Assembly: GCA_027575765.1 (NCBI GenBank)
Contig: JANBPT010000162.1
Location: forward strand, 1 to 64,000
DNA: 64,000 nucleotides
Direction of reading: 5' to 3'
Origin: Tieghemiomyces parasiticus
Taxonomy: Eukaryota > Kickxellomycota > Dimargaritomycetes > Dimargaritales > Dimargaritaceae
Below are positions 1-12,417 of this stretch, in pieces. Both the position numbers and the translations under genes were made by a program. The notes beneath the pieces are model-generated. The model did not search any database, was not told the origin of the DNA, and worked only from the letters and a program-made list of their open reading frames with translations. Positions within the stretch are counted from its first letter, which is position 1; each line of letters begins with the position of its first letter.

Positions 1-1762
1 TCCTCCATGGCGATGCCAGGTATGGTATTGTATGGGATGTGTGATGTAGGTGGTATCCAAGGGAGCCGCGTTTATTAAGAATAGGAGCTAGTATGTGTGG
101 AAAATAGGTAGCGGGTTGTGAGGGCAGTGGTCTTCTGCTTTGAATTAATGTTCATCAGAAACTGCGTGCTTTCGGATTGGGGGTTCTGTGGCCGGTGAAT
201 GCTTGCATGTACCAGGAGTCGTTGACGTAGGGGTATATGGTTATCAAGTGCGAATCACTAGGAAACAGGTGAGGGTGGGTCATGGCCCTTAGCTAACGAG
301 CGGGACATCAGGTAGCTGCGAGCGGACGATAGGTAGAAGGTATGTACACCGTTCGTGGGGAACGTTAGGGGTCCCAGCAGTGTGCGGGTCCACTATAGCC
401 CTTAGATGACACCGGCGGTTTCCGGTACAACGCACTCCGTCATCTCTTTTACTACTGGGTTGCTTTTGCCAATAACAATTGTGGTAGGTGCGAACCTAGA
501 GGGTTAGTTATTAAGGTGCTCGTGTAGTCCTAGATAAGTGTAGTGTGGCAGAGGCACGTATGAGGTGGTCTACCATGACTCACTGATTTCATACCAACTT
601 CTGACTCCAATTATTGAGCTCCACCAACCACCAGGTCTACTAGATCTAGATAGACCACGACCTCCACCAGAGGATCTATAAAAGGAGCCGGGGACGGTCC
701 CGACCAAATCTCTACAGTATTCATTCGTTTTTATTTATTTCGCTTTACCTTGTCTACACAGCGTCCCGTGCCTTGCTATACCACCCGTTATCTAGCTCTG
801 CAACTTGCACCTGTTTGGCCCTGTCGCCCCTCCCCTTAGGTGAGCACTTCTTCAATAAAGCTCCACCTGGCGCACTTAAGCTACCAGAAAAGAGAAGGAC
901 ATGGGTCTGTACAAGTTTTGTTCGGAAGGGTACTAAACAGTTGCACGGGGCTCCTTTGTGAGACGGACGGTAAGGAGAGTCACACACGATGAGTAACTGG
1001 CCCATTAATCCCGGGTACAACTCCTGATGAAAAGCAATGAGGCGACGCTGTGTATGTCGAAGCTGTCGTTCGTTCCGGCAGTTCCTAGCTTATACCAAAC
1101 CGGGTGTTCCCTTCAGACCCGACGGGTAGCCATGGTAATTCCCGTCACCCGGTACTCCATCTTACCTTCGTTTCCAGACCCAATGCGATTGAATGGATGG
1201 GTATTTTATTGATCAAGAAAACGAGGGGGAGGACCAGCCAGATGGGTAAGTGGAAGACGAGGTGACATTTCGAGGAAGGCATAAGGTTAAACGGGTTATG
1301 CGGCGAGGGATAGAGAGGGATGAGGCGACCAGTAGTGCACGGTCTGTACCGGGCATAGTGAGAATGGCCGGACAAACAAAAGGGAAATCAAGCTACCCGT
1401 TTTTCGCACGGAAAGGCGATTGAGGGCAAAGGCGTTGAAGCCGGCTGAACAAGTAAGTAGGAGGGAGAGGGGGATATCAATATGCTACAGAAAGTAAACC
1501 ATGTAAATAAAAAAACGCAAGATAATGTCAGCATTGCCATATACAGGCAAGCCCGTAGAGAGCACTGACAGTGGGTGAAAGTAGGGGAGAAGGTGCAACA
1601 ATGGACAATTGGGCGGCGAGAGGGGCCTGACCCCCCTCACCGAAAGGAATTAGGCATGTCCGCGCGTAAAGGCCATCAAAGGTAAATTTAAGATGTAAAA
1701 AAAGGTTCTAATTGCAACCAGCCCCAGCGTAATAGTAAGAGGTAGGAAAAGGTAAATAAGTT
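1..1762. other. gene-poor left flank
   Basis: I see no supportable gene here. A good TATA box (CTATAAAAGG) lies near 676 on the plus strand and is followed by a pyrimidine-rich stretch, but no convincing reading frame starts downstream of it. Short open frames after 750 overlap on both strands and show no recognisable motif. The stretch just before 1763 is the 3' flank of the minus-strand gene that ends there. Confidence 0.5.
670..690 (+). promoter_or_regulatory. TATA-box promoter-like site without a recognised gene
   Basis: CTATAAAAGG at about 675-684 sits in a GC-rich context and is followed within 40 nt by a CT-rich stretch, like a core promoter. No gene can be assigned downstream. It may belong to a degraded gene, a non-coding transcript or an old mobile element. 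Confidence 0.25.
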
Positions 1763-2840
1763 TCAGCACATCAAGCACATGCCTCCACCCTTCCGGTCAC
1801 CGTAGCAGCAGTCACAGCAGGACGCTGGGCAGCAGCAGCACACGGTCCCTTCGCCACAGCACTCGTCGTCGTGGTTTCGATCGCGCTTGTTCCGGCTTTG
1901 GCTGGACGAGTAGGTCATGGGGGGCGCTGGAGTATACGCGGAGGGCTTTGACGATAACGGGGGTGGGGACGGGGACGAGCCCCCGGCCCCGTAATGATGC
2001 TGCTGCTGGTGGTTATAGTAAGTGTCCGCGGGGTGGTACCCACGGACACTGGCCGACGACACGTTAGAAGGAGGTTGTGGCGGCTGGCCGTAGCCATGGG
2101 ACAGGCTGGCGCCGTGCGAGGACGTCCGGTGGAGGTGCGGGGCCGACGACCGCGGGGCCTGCAGCGACTTGGACCGGGAGTTGTAAGGACTAGGCTCCCC
2201 CGCGCTGTTGAGAGTCCCGGGATGGTGCGGATCAAAGGTCGGCGGGGGCCCGTAGTGACCAGAGGAGGCGGAAGATGACGGCGGGGGTATGGGTAGAGCA
2301 CGACCGGAGTTGCCGCCAGCCGCATAGCCGTTATTCGGCGGCCCTGGGCGGTAGGAGCCTATAGGTCCCAAGGAAAGGGAAGCAAGGGTAGGGCAAAGAA
2401 AGGGGATGCAGACGGTTAGATGGCGTAGTGGGGTGTAGATATACGGGACGGGGTGGTAGCAGATTTCAGACCTGCTGCTGTTCAATCCAATACTTACCCT
2501 GTGACGGCGGCGGGTAGTTACTCGGCTGCTGCTGGTACTGACCCTGCGGCGACTGCTGGTACTGTTGGTGCTGCTGCTGGGGTGGCCGTTGGTGATGCGC
2601 CTGCTGGGGGTGGTGAGGTGACGTCTGGTAACTCTGCTGGCCTTGGGGCGGGTACCCGGTATGCTGTTGGGGTTGCTGGGGATGATGGGCGTGCGGCGGA
2701 GGTCTCTGTGGCATCGACTGCAGGTTCTGGTGGGAGTGTTGCGAGCGCAGCGGAGGCTGTTGGGTTGACTGGCGATAGTGCTGGTCCGGATGGCCGGGGC
2801 TGGCCCCCTGCGGGGTATAACCTTGATTGTTGTACATCAT
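1763..2840 (-). CDS. Pro/Gln/His-rich protein with Cys-rich C-terminal tail
   Basis: I do not recognise a named family. I read two exons: 2840-2498 and 2358-1763, with an intron 2497-2359 (GTAAGT donor, TATAG acceptor). They join in frame to give 312 residues. Residues 1-114 are almost entirely Gln, Pro, His, Ser and Tyr, with PQGQ and QQQ runs. The second exon is Pro/Ser/Gly/Tyr-rich. A short basic stretch (RNKRDRNHDD) precedes a tail with 12 cysteines in the last 32 residues, including a CCCC run, and the protein ends in Cys. There is no signal peptide and no clear membrane segment. The tail resembles clustered-Cys, palmitoylation- or metal-binding-type ends, but it lacks the hydrophobic character of the fungal CYSTM domain. 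The low-complexity body suggests an intrinsically disordered adaptor. The upstream DNA is C/T-rich on the coding strand, as for other genes here. Confidence 0.65.
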
Positions 2841-4680
2841 CGGGCGAGACGCAGGAGCGAAAAAGAGGGTTAGGTGGTTTTGACGTGCGGGGGGGATGGC
2901 GTAGAGAGCAACTACGGACCTCAGGTACAGAGAAGGGGGTGGACACAGCCAGGTACTAAATCGGGAGGCAGATTGGCGTATTATGCTGCCCAGTTGTCAA
3001 ACAGAGTTACAATCAGACAGTGCCTCTGGGCCTAACAGGAGCCAGTTAAAAATAGTACGGGACTCTCTAATATGGGACAAGGGGCGGGCGGAATTGTTGA
3101 AAGAGGAACCGAAGGGCACGGACCAGAGATGCGAATGAGCAACTGCGAGTAAGGGGAGGGACTCAGACCCTCGAAAGTCTGATGGCTAGTAAATTGGGGA
3201 GCGCTCCGGATGGCGGTCAGAGAGCGGTAGTGTAAGGGACAGGCAGAAGGAACGGCGGAGGGTAGACGGGTGCGACCGCGACGAGATTGTTAAGGCCGAG
3301 ATGGGGGGGAGGCTACGGTTACGCGCCACTCGGGCTGGCGGTAGTGGATAGCGTAGCTGGACTAAAAAGGCGCAAGGGCAGGAAAAGACCGCAGATAGGA
3401 GCGATGATTAAGGAGCAAAAAAAAGCTAGGCGGCCACCAGGGTCGTAAGCAACTAACGAGGGGGAGCTGGGGAGCCAAGTGGGCGTCTAACGGATGTCCT
3501 GCGACGTAACCTGCACGGCATGCAGGGCAGCGGTGTTTCAAAGGTCAAGCTGGTGCCGATGGGCGAAGTCCGTAGCGAAGCAGCGGTCGTAGGCAAGGCG
3601 GGCCGACCGACGAATTGGAAGAGCCGCAAACAGCGAGGGGGGGGGGAAGACAGAGCACACCGTTGGCCCGCTCACATTCATAATTGGCAAGCCTGAGCCT
3701 AGGCCTATAGAGGAGTTGGGTCACAAGGTGTATGAGGCCAACCAGGTGTGGAGGAGAGGGATGGGCCGAGTGTTAGGGCGACCTTGAATAGCGGACGATC
3801 GATCGGCAGGTCGATTAGCCTAGGTGTTGAGTGTACGACGCGGGCCAGGTGGAATCTCGTATATTTAAATGAAAGAGGAGACGAAGGGTCAGTCGTCACA
3901 GCAATCCAGACGCTATACACCGATTGGACGGCCAACCGGGTCGTTAAAAATAGGACAACGGTCTGGGCACACGAGGGACGATGTGGTGGCTCGGGGCGGC
4001 CGATGATACAGAGGATGCGGGGATAGGGTATGCTCAAGTAACGGCCGCGGCGGGGGCCATCCGGCGGACGTGGGCGTATTGAGTAGCAGCGAAAGCCGTG
4101 AGCGCACAGAATGAGGAAAAGGGACCAAGGTACGGGGTCCCAACCTATGCTTTACAAGAGGGGCTCCAGTGCTCGCAGATTGGCTTCCGCTTATCCCGAA
4201 GACCAGGGCTACAGGTCCGTCCTGCAGAGGGCCCGTTGAGGCCGTGTTTATCGGCCGCCAACCAATCTTCTTGATCCTCCCAAGGGCCTTCTCTGCCCAG
4301 TGTGCAGAGCGTAGGGTCGACGGTTGGTGTAAGGTGCCTTTATAAAAGAGGAGGTTAGGACGGGTGGCTAGGGCGGCCCTAGGCGCTGCGGCAAAGGGGC
4401 TAGTGCCACTGACGACACCTGCAGTATTGGATTACTTTGCTGCTAACCGTCGCAGCACGAGCCAGTTGACTAAAGAAAGCCGCATGGCGAGTTCTAATGG
4501 AGGGGGGGATGTCCCTACATAGGGGATTCTTGCCTTGTCTACGCGGCCATGCACAGCCCACCTGTCGGCCCATAATTCTGACCGTGCTCTCTCCTATCGC
4601 ATTCAACATCCTACGCCTCAGCTCCGTCCCTATTCTTCTTAAAACCTGCATTCCAGCTTCGCAGCATTCACCTAGTCGCT
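2841..4680. other. divergent intergenic region between two genes
   Basis: No supported gene. From 2850 to about 3660 the plus strand is strongly G-rich, so the minus strand is C/T-rich. That is the 5' leader pattern of the minus-strand gene starting at 2840. A TATA-like box (TTTATAAAAGAGG) near 4339 points toward the ribokinase gene at 4681. Open frames between 3700 and 4140 exist on both strands without motifs. Confidence 0.5.
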
Positions 4681-6032
4681 ATGGCACACGACTCAGCGGT
4701 GTCGCAACCCGTCCGCGTATTGTGCCTCGGATCGCTCAACATCGACGATGTTTATCAGGTCAACGATATCGTCCGACCCGGTCAAACCATCACCACTCTT
4801 CGCCACACCGTATCAGCAGGCGGCAAGGGTGCTAACCAGGCCGTGGCTCTGTCTCGTTCAGGGGCCCTGGTTAGCTTGGCCGGTAAGGTCGGGGCGGACG
4901 GCCGGTGGCTCATTGAGAAACTGCAAGGATTGGGCGTCGACATCGACCTCGTTGAGGTTTTGGACGAAGGCCAGGAGGTAAGCATACCTTCAACTCGTAG
5001 TGGCCACCTGTATATTAAGGACGTTACCCAAAAAAATGGGCGAAACTCCTCGCGGGATGACGAGCGAAATAAAAAAAGACAATTGCATGCCACCCAATCT
5101 CATCCTCTCTTCTCTATCCCACTTCGCACATCTCATAAGGACAGTCCACGGGTCGCGCCATCATCCAGGTCGCCCGTACTTCGGGCCAGAACTGCATCCT
5201 TCTCTATCCGGGTGCCAACCACGCTATCTCCGCGGCCAATCTCGAGCATATCATGAATACCTTCCAACCACGCCCAGGCGAGCTGCTTCTACTTCAGAAT
5301 GAAATATCCATGATGCCTGAGGCCCTCACTCTCGGCCGCTCGCACGATCTCACAGTGGTTTGGAACCCAGCCCCTGCCCTGACCATCGCCGACGACCACG
5401 CGCAGGCCTTTGACCTCGATGCCGTGGACCTGATTGTCGTCAACGAGGACGAGGCGACAGTCCTGTATGAACAACTTCGTCAGAGGGAGTCCAATCAGCA
5501 GGCTGCTACCGGGACCACGCAGGGCTCAAAGAAGAATAGGGAGCTCGCGCGAAATCAATTAACGCCTTGCCTACCGTTAGACCCCAAAACCCCGGACGAT
5601 TTCCTTGCTGTTGCCGAGAGACTCCACCAGGCCCTGCCAGATCTGTCGGGCGTGGTGATTACGATGGGTGCCGGCGGCGTAGTGTACCATTTCAAATCCG
5701 GTCGCAAGTACCGGACTCGCTTGGAGGGCCACTATCAGGCGCCATCACCGGCATCACTCCTTGGTCACCATTGTCACACAAGGCTTAATAACGAGGGTAA
5801 TGGTTCTGCGGTGATAGATACGACCGGCGCTGGAGATACCTGGGTAGGGTTCTTTGTGGGATACCTTAGCCAGCACACGCCCGCGACCGAGCGGGGCCAG
5901 CCCATCGAACTACCGCCGCGCACCTTAGCAACGGCCGTCCGGGCAGCCTCTATTGCGGCTGGTCTGTCCGTGACGAAACCAGGGGCCATGGACAGCATGC
6001 CCAATTGGGAGGAAGTGGAGCGCCTTCTATAA
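4681..6032 (+). CDS. RBK1: ribokinase (PfkB family sugar kinase)
   Basis: It phosphorylates D-ribose to ribose 5-phosphate in the cytosol. Exon 1 is 4681-4977 and exon 2 is 5145-6032; the intron 4978-5144 has a GTAAGC donor and GGACAG acceptor. The joined protein has 394 residues. Visible motifs: the N-terminal substrate motif GSLNIDDVYQ, the PfkB signature GGKGANQAVALSRSG near residue 48, the ESTGRAIIQVA strand exactly across the splice junction, GANHAIS, and the C-terminal signature DTTGAGDTWVGFF near residue 324 with the catalytic Asp. Bacterial and yeast ribokinases are about 300-330 residues. The excess comes mainly from a Gln/Thr/Lys-rich insertion around residues 178-200 and an insert before the second signature. 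The start ATG directly precedes the conserved first strand. The gene stands alone. Confidence 0.9.
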
Positions 6033-9000
6033 TGGTTTACCCATAGTTCGCGGCCGGATTACGTTGGACGATTTCTGCCCTAGTAATAAACCATTACATG
6101 GTGATGCCAATTCACGAATTGAAAAAAAAAATGCCCAGCAACTGCACTGTGTCCTTAATCGTATAACTGTTAATTTAGAGGCAGCACCAGTCGACATTGG
6201 CTGCTTAAATATCTTCGTCTCGCCAGCACGATAGCAAAGCAGACTGTAAAGCCGCCAGGCTGTAGACTGATCATCGCTAGTCCCTAGATAGCCACCACCG
6301 CTATCTCGAATATGGCATGTCGCATCCTCCAACCGCTGTTCGGTTCCCTTGAACTGTCAGAAACTGCTGAGGAGGACGATATTCCAACTGATCCAGGCTT
6401 CCTCGTCTCAATCGTTGCTGCCGGCTTCAGGGACAGTTCGGTCAAACTGCGCTGGCTACACCGCGTTGACCAGTGTCCTGGAGGTATAATGCAGCACACA
6501 GGGTCGTCCATGGAGGCTGGTCTCTGTCAGTGATGGTGACGAAACATTTTCGGAGTTAGGTGGCGAGTCGATGAGAAAGAAAATGCGGGTAAGGAAGCGG
6601 TATTCGAAGTGCTACTAAGCAGAAATGCACTTCGAGACGACCATACAATAAGCAACGACTCAGAAAACAATACTGCTAGTACAGGATAAAGAGGTGAAGT
6701 TAGGGATCCTAAAGGACTAGAGTGCGGGTCGAGCGTAGCAAGCAATTGACCAAACATGAGCTATTCTGGAAGAAAGGGTGGACCAGGCACGCCGGCATAG
6801 CCGAGTATAGCCCCCCTCCCTCTTTCAGCTCAGAACCGGTCCGGCGTCGAGCGTGGCTACGTGGAGCAGCTCTGACAATCAAGGAACCTTCCGTCAGTCC
6901 GCGATCCGCGAGGAGATACGCTCAATCAGGGCCAGGAACGGGTACCCAATACTTAGATGACCATGTGGGAGACATCCAAGACTCCTAGTCTAAATTCGGC
7001 TGAAAGTCCATTAAATAGTCCAAGGCAAGGTAGATCCTGAGCATAGGCCATCCCCTTCCCACCCGATGTAACGGAGGGTTAACCTCTAAGCTTCACTTCA
7101 AAGCGGTAATATAAAAGGCTGGGCAGCCTGCCATGCCTTCGGGCTGTGCCTCCCGGAGTCAAACTATCACTTTCCCCTCCTTACTTGGTATATTCCCCAA
7201 GGTACCTAGGATTTTATGTTATTGTCGCTACTGCTTACCTTATGGTTACAATTGTAATTAATTGGGAAGTTTAACGCCAAACCTTAGAGGTGTTAGATTC
7301 TCACATATATAGCTTTCGGCCCCGCTGGAGGTGGTAGAGAGGGCTGTAGTTGCTCACGTTGGCTGGGGTGGGACTTTGGTTGTAAGTAGCTATACCAAGG
7401 AACAATTACCATGGCTTGTACCAAGTGCGCATTTAACCAGCAGCAGGCCCGCAGTTTAGGACATTGTACATGAGGTTAGCCATCCCCACAAGATTGTCCT
7501 GGAGCTTGGTTAGATGCATGGCTGCTTTGGGCAATGATTTATCCATTGCTCCTGGATTGCTGAGATCAAATCACATGGTTGAGGACCATACTCGGGTAAG
7601 TTTAGCCCAAGCGCCGGGCTACTCCCAGTTGCATATATGAAATTGACTCTACCTGTCATGTTTGTTTGGATAATTTCTAGATTCCTCTTATCTGTACTTA
7701 CTGTTATGATGGCCCGGAGCCAACTGGCTGGTCCAATACCTTCCATTGTGTGGTAGGTTAAACCGTAAGCGAGTAAACAAGTAGTAGGGAGATAGATGAT
7801 GTCGTTTATTGGGTTTCGACTTGTGGCCATATATAGGGTCTCGGCCTGTGGTTTGGCCTTGCCGGTGCGTGATAGCGTAGAAAGTCGTAGGATGGTGGAA
7901 AAATATAGTAAGTTGTTTGCAAGGGTTGGTCTGGGAGGTCGAGTTGAGTTGGGTGACGGTGGTTATTGTCCCATTGATTGCATGAGCGGCGGTCCTGGTG
8001 TGTGGCGGTGTTGTGAGTGGCTGCTGCCTGGTGCATGAGGTGAGGTCGTCTTTGGGCGACCACACATTGGCTTTTGTCTTAGTTTGCTGAATATGTTAGG
8101 GCCATACTTTCCACGTTTTTTGTGAGTTAGAGAAGGGCATATGTGGCTGACCTCTGACAGAAAAGAGGCCGCTGGGAAATTATGTGCATAACTTCTCCTA
8201 GATTGCTGGTCACAATAGTACAAAAACACAGGCAATCGTAATCTGGTCAACCACTGCATCACCCCCTTGTCCTTTGGGCTCGCCCGTCCCCGCCTCTTAC
8301 CCCCCCCCCCCCCATCTACACCATCCCCTCACTGCACCTGACTTTTATTACCTACATTATCCGGCTACGCCCTTCCGTGTTCAGCTATCGGCCTTTTGTA
8401 ATAGTTCTTACAATGATTTACTAAATCTCACAGTTTTTATTATGTTTCCATAGGAAGGCAATAAAGTCGGGATGAGCAGCAGGGTCAAGACAGTGTGCTA
8501 GAAGAGCAGTGGACGCTAGAAAGGAACTGTATTGTAGGAGAACATTGGAAAGCAGCGACAGTGAGAGGGCTGAGTAGGTGGCTGCGTCATATAGTAATGC
8601 TGGTAAAGGAATTTTTGATAGGGTGCTATTTTCATGTCGCCTTATTTAAGCAGTATCTAGTCTAATATATCGGTGCTATGATAGTGGGTATATCAACAAC
8701 GCTGGAATGGGCAAAAGGTTGTTTAGGAAGGCAGGGGCATGACATGCAGCGGCTTTATCTACAATGCTCCTCCGTGCAACCTAACCCCTATATCATAAGC
8801 TATTATTATCAAGTCGTAGGCTAAATGGGGTGGTCATAATAAAAGCCGTAAGGCGGGTACAACGCTTCGTAATGGGGCTGCGGCTGGGGGATTAAGTGGT
8901 GCCTGATCTGTCCCCCCTGGCTCGTCGCTAATTGTGACTATTACCCCCTCACTTGGAGTTTCCCAATCACGGAAGGGCGCATCCAATCGACGCGGGACAG

Positions 9001-12000
9001 GCTTTGTAAGGGCCATGGCGTTGATAGGGTGGCTATGGTATGGATTGGACTAGAGGGGCCAGGTTTAGTTCCTTGGTTGTGAGCAAGGAAATGCTTAAAA
9101 AAGCTTGACTTGGCAAAGGGAGACGAGTAAAGTTGGTTACAGAGTTGGAATGACAGTCTAGGCGGTTCTTTTATATGAAAAAAATGGTTGAGAAGGGGCA
9201 GACTTGAGCACTGAACAACTGGGACTAGACTGTAATTCAGTTTTGCACGGTAGCTGGTGCGCCACTTGGTCACCCAAGGGCCCTGTTGTACAGTTTGGGT
9301 AGAGCATGTTGGGTATGTCTGTCATGTGGCTCATACACGGGTGAAATTTATGGATGTATCGGAAACATGCTGATACCATGTTGCCATGTGGCAATAATGG
9401 GGGAAAGGTAGCGCCGTTTGTTAAATCCCCATTCTGTGCATCAAAGTGCAGTTGGGTGGGAAGAGGGGGAACCATATCGACAATATTTATCTCCCCTCCT
9501 GCAATGTTTCATAGTGTGGTGCATCTTTTTCCTGCCGCAAGTTGCCATCATATGCAACTACCCAGCTGGTTACTCAAAATAATATATTAGCTAACAATTA
9601 TGACAAGCAGTAGGCATCCAATCCACGACCAAATACCCTTTGTAAGTCTTTCTAGCGTACAGTAGGCCTCTGCTACTAAACAATGCCACTATTCGCCCAC
9701 CATATGGTTGGCTTTTGTAGTTAAGCATGGCATTAGGGGCTTCCCAGTGTCGAGTTGTTGCATCCGGCATATCATTGCTGCCACTATGACGCAACCATCA
9801 TGGACGTACCGTTCGTCCATGGAGGAAGCAGTACAATGACTGTGGTTGTCACATGCCTTTGGTCACCACAGTTTATTGGACCCAAACACATGTGTAACCC
9901 ATCTCTTCATCCCTTGTACTCTGTAGACCTCGGAAGGCCCCTGTGTATCTGATCCCACTCCAGCCGAACCCCCAACGAGACCCGCTTAATCAATGATCAC
10001 GCTATCCGGACTCTGCAAATCTCTTCCTTAATGACGGGCGCCCGGTCTAGTGGCTAGGCCCTCGCAAGTTGGATGGCAACATTACTGTATCTCCTGACCA
10101 CCCAGCAAGATGGCAGCTACTCTAGTATACAACTATCTATTGCAGTACTTCATTCACAGTCTACTTAACCCACCTTTATCACCGCCTCGGAAGCTTCCCT
10201 CGTAACTCAACTAATCTCGCAAGAGAATCTTAGGCCCCCAACTAGACAAATGAGCTCGGATCCTGCGCCGGAAGCTGGTCCTAATACTAAAGTTATATGT
10301 TGATCACTTTTAGTAGATTATTGTCGCCATTGCGATTTAACTATTTTCTTGGGCGCTACTAATCATTTAAACAAAAAAAAACTTCGGCCCCAGGGGAGGG
10401 TCCCCACTTATTTTAAACAGCTAACAGCATAATGGGAGCCACTTGATGCACAGTGACAACGTGCAAGCTTGAAGTGAGGAGCCACGTAGGTCAGAGAGCG
10501 GGAATGGCCAAGGTCTTCTTTAAAGTAAGCACCAATATAGTAGGTGTACTTCCCGGCTAGGAGCCTATTGGATAAATATCTAGCGACCTGCAAATAGGTA
10601 GAGGTTGTGAGATGTAGCTACGCCCCTCTCCCCTAAACCGTGATTGTCAGAGCATAAGTACCCGTGGAGCTGTAACCTGAGCAGATATCAAGGATGTGAG
10701 GGTGTGTGCTAGGGGGGTATGAGTTATCGGGAAAAGAGTGATGGCGAATCATAGTACTCGATCAAGGGGCGGTACATCAGGGCTGCAAGAGAGCCGTAGA
10801 AGGTAAGGGGCCGATGGCCAACATTGAAGGTACGTGAACTGCCTAGGGTAGTACTTGTCAGACGACCGTGGTTCCAGGTACGATAAGTTTATTTGCCATC
10901 CGTAATCAGATATACCTAAGAAGTAAGTCGCAGGACACCAATCCCTTTAACAATCACCGCCTGCAACGTGGGCTGAGTATCGGAATTCATACCTGGGTGA
11001 TGGCGCACGGAAGGCTGACATGCCACCTAGGATAGTTTCACTATACTAACAGGCCTGGGCATTCGTTAGCGGCCACATGGATCTACATATTCTGCTCGAC
11101 GATGAATCCCCCCCCCGGTTTAACCTCATGACTGCCACCTGTCCCCCGACGACTTTCGGTTGTTGAGGAGTATGCAGTGGCGGCTGAGAGGAGCATTGCG
11201 GTTTCTACACCGGGGACGGCTTTAGACGCCTGTAAATTGGAGTAGACCTGGTTCCAACTCTGTAGCTTTGCGAATCGTTTGGGTTGTTGGAAAGAAAGGG
11301 TTTATCAAGAGACATTCAAGAGGACAACAATTGCTTTGAACGCGGTTTAGTCACAAAAATTCTATACTGCGATATCCTAGTGGTACCTAAAATGGCCTAT
11401 TTTTGCACACGGCTTAGGATTCTCCGAGTCGATCAGATTAATGGGGATTCTGATTGAGTGCAGCCCTAACAATATAGTGAGACCCTTCGATCTTTCATGT
11501 CTGACCCAGCCAGGACGAGTACTGGCCCTTTAGTCCAACCTTGAGACTCTGGTACAGGCCAGTACAATCTTGGCGACGCCACGGCCGTGGGAAGTCCATT
11601 GACACCTGACCTATTCCCAAGGTTGACAATGCCATGCCACCAAATGTCCCGGTAAATGAATTTCCCATTTGACCCCGATATTTTACCAATTAGGCCCGGT
11701 TAGGTATCTTCAGGTGTAGGTGCCGCCATGGTATGTCCGGTGGTGGTGGGAGGGTCGCAGCCAACGAAAGTCAGCAAGTTCAACCCACTAACCAACATGA
11801 GCCGATCAAGTGCCAGCGAAGCCTGGTGCCTTTGACGGCATCTGTCGTAGGGTTATGATACCGACCAGCCGTGCTCAGGGTACTTCCACCGTCCTACTTT
11901 TATCACGAACGGTGCCACCCCCCCCCCATACCCTGCCCTTACTCCCACTCGGTTGGCATTGCTACACTACCCTATCCTTTCACCCCTGTAAACCGATTAC

Positions 12001-12417
12001 ATCGCCCTTCTAAAATAGCCATAGCGGCGTACGACATTCCTCTCCTCGCAACAATCCATAGTTTCGGACCTGAATGACCGAATCTGCTTCTAGGACTTGA
12101 CCTTACTATTGTTTTCCGCCTCCCAACACGTGGCCCAGCGCACACCTGCCTATCCATTGCCTCTCCAGCCGAATTATAGCGTGGACGTTGTGGCGATTGG
12201 GGCACGATACTTCTCTACCCTGCATTCCCTCTCCTTCCTGTAACCCTTTTCCCGCAATCCGCTTCGTATAACCGGATAGCCCCACAGGCTCTTCGTTCGT
12301 TACCCGGTTTTTCCCTATCACCTCAGTTCTACATGCCCGTCAGTTAGACTCACCCCCCCACACCCTTTCCCTGCGCCCCGCTTTACCTTTTCACCCTTTC
12401 CCCGCTCGGCTAATGCG
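6033..12417. other. 6.4-kb gene-poor region
   Basis: I find no supportable gene. A 73-codon plus-strand frame at 6312-6533 has a fairly protein-like composition, but no recognisable motif and an equally open minus frame. TATA-like boxes occur at about 7110 (ATATAAAAGG) and 7310 (CATATATAG) without downstream genes. A run of 14 C lies at 8300-8313. From about 11880 to 12417 the plus strand becomes C/T-rich, forming the leader of the kinase gene at 12418. Confidence 0.5.

Noticed and set aside
6312..6533. Small plus-strand frame with protein-like composition
   Set aside because: No motif, no promoter, and an equally long minus-strand frame overlaps it.
10030..10110. tRNA-like A-box (GGTCTAGTGGCTAGG) suggesting a tRNA gene or SINE
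   Set aside because: No matching B-box (GGTTCGANTCC) follows at the right distance and the arms do not pair.
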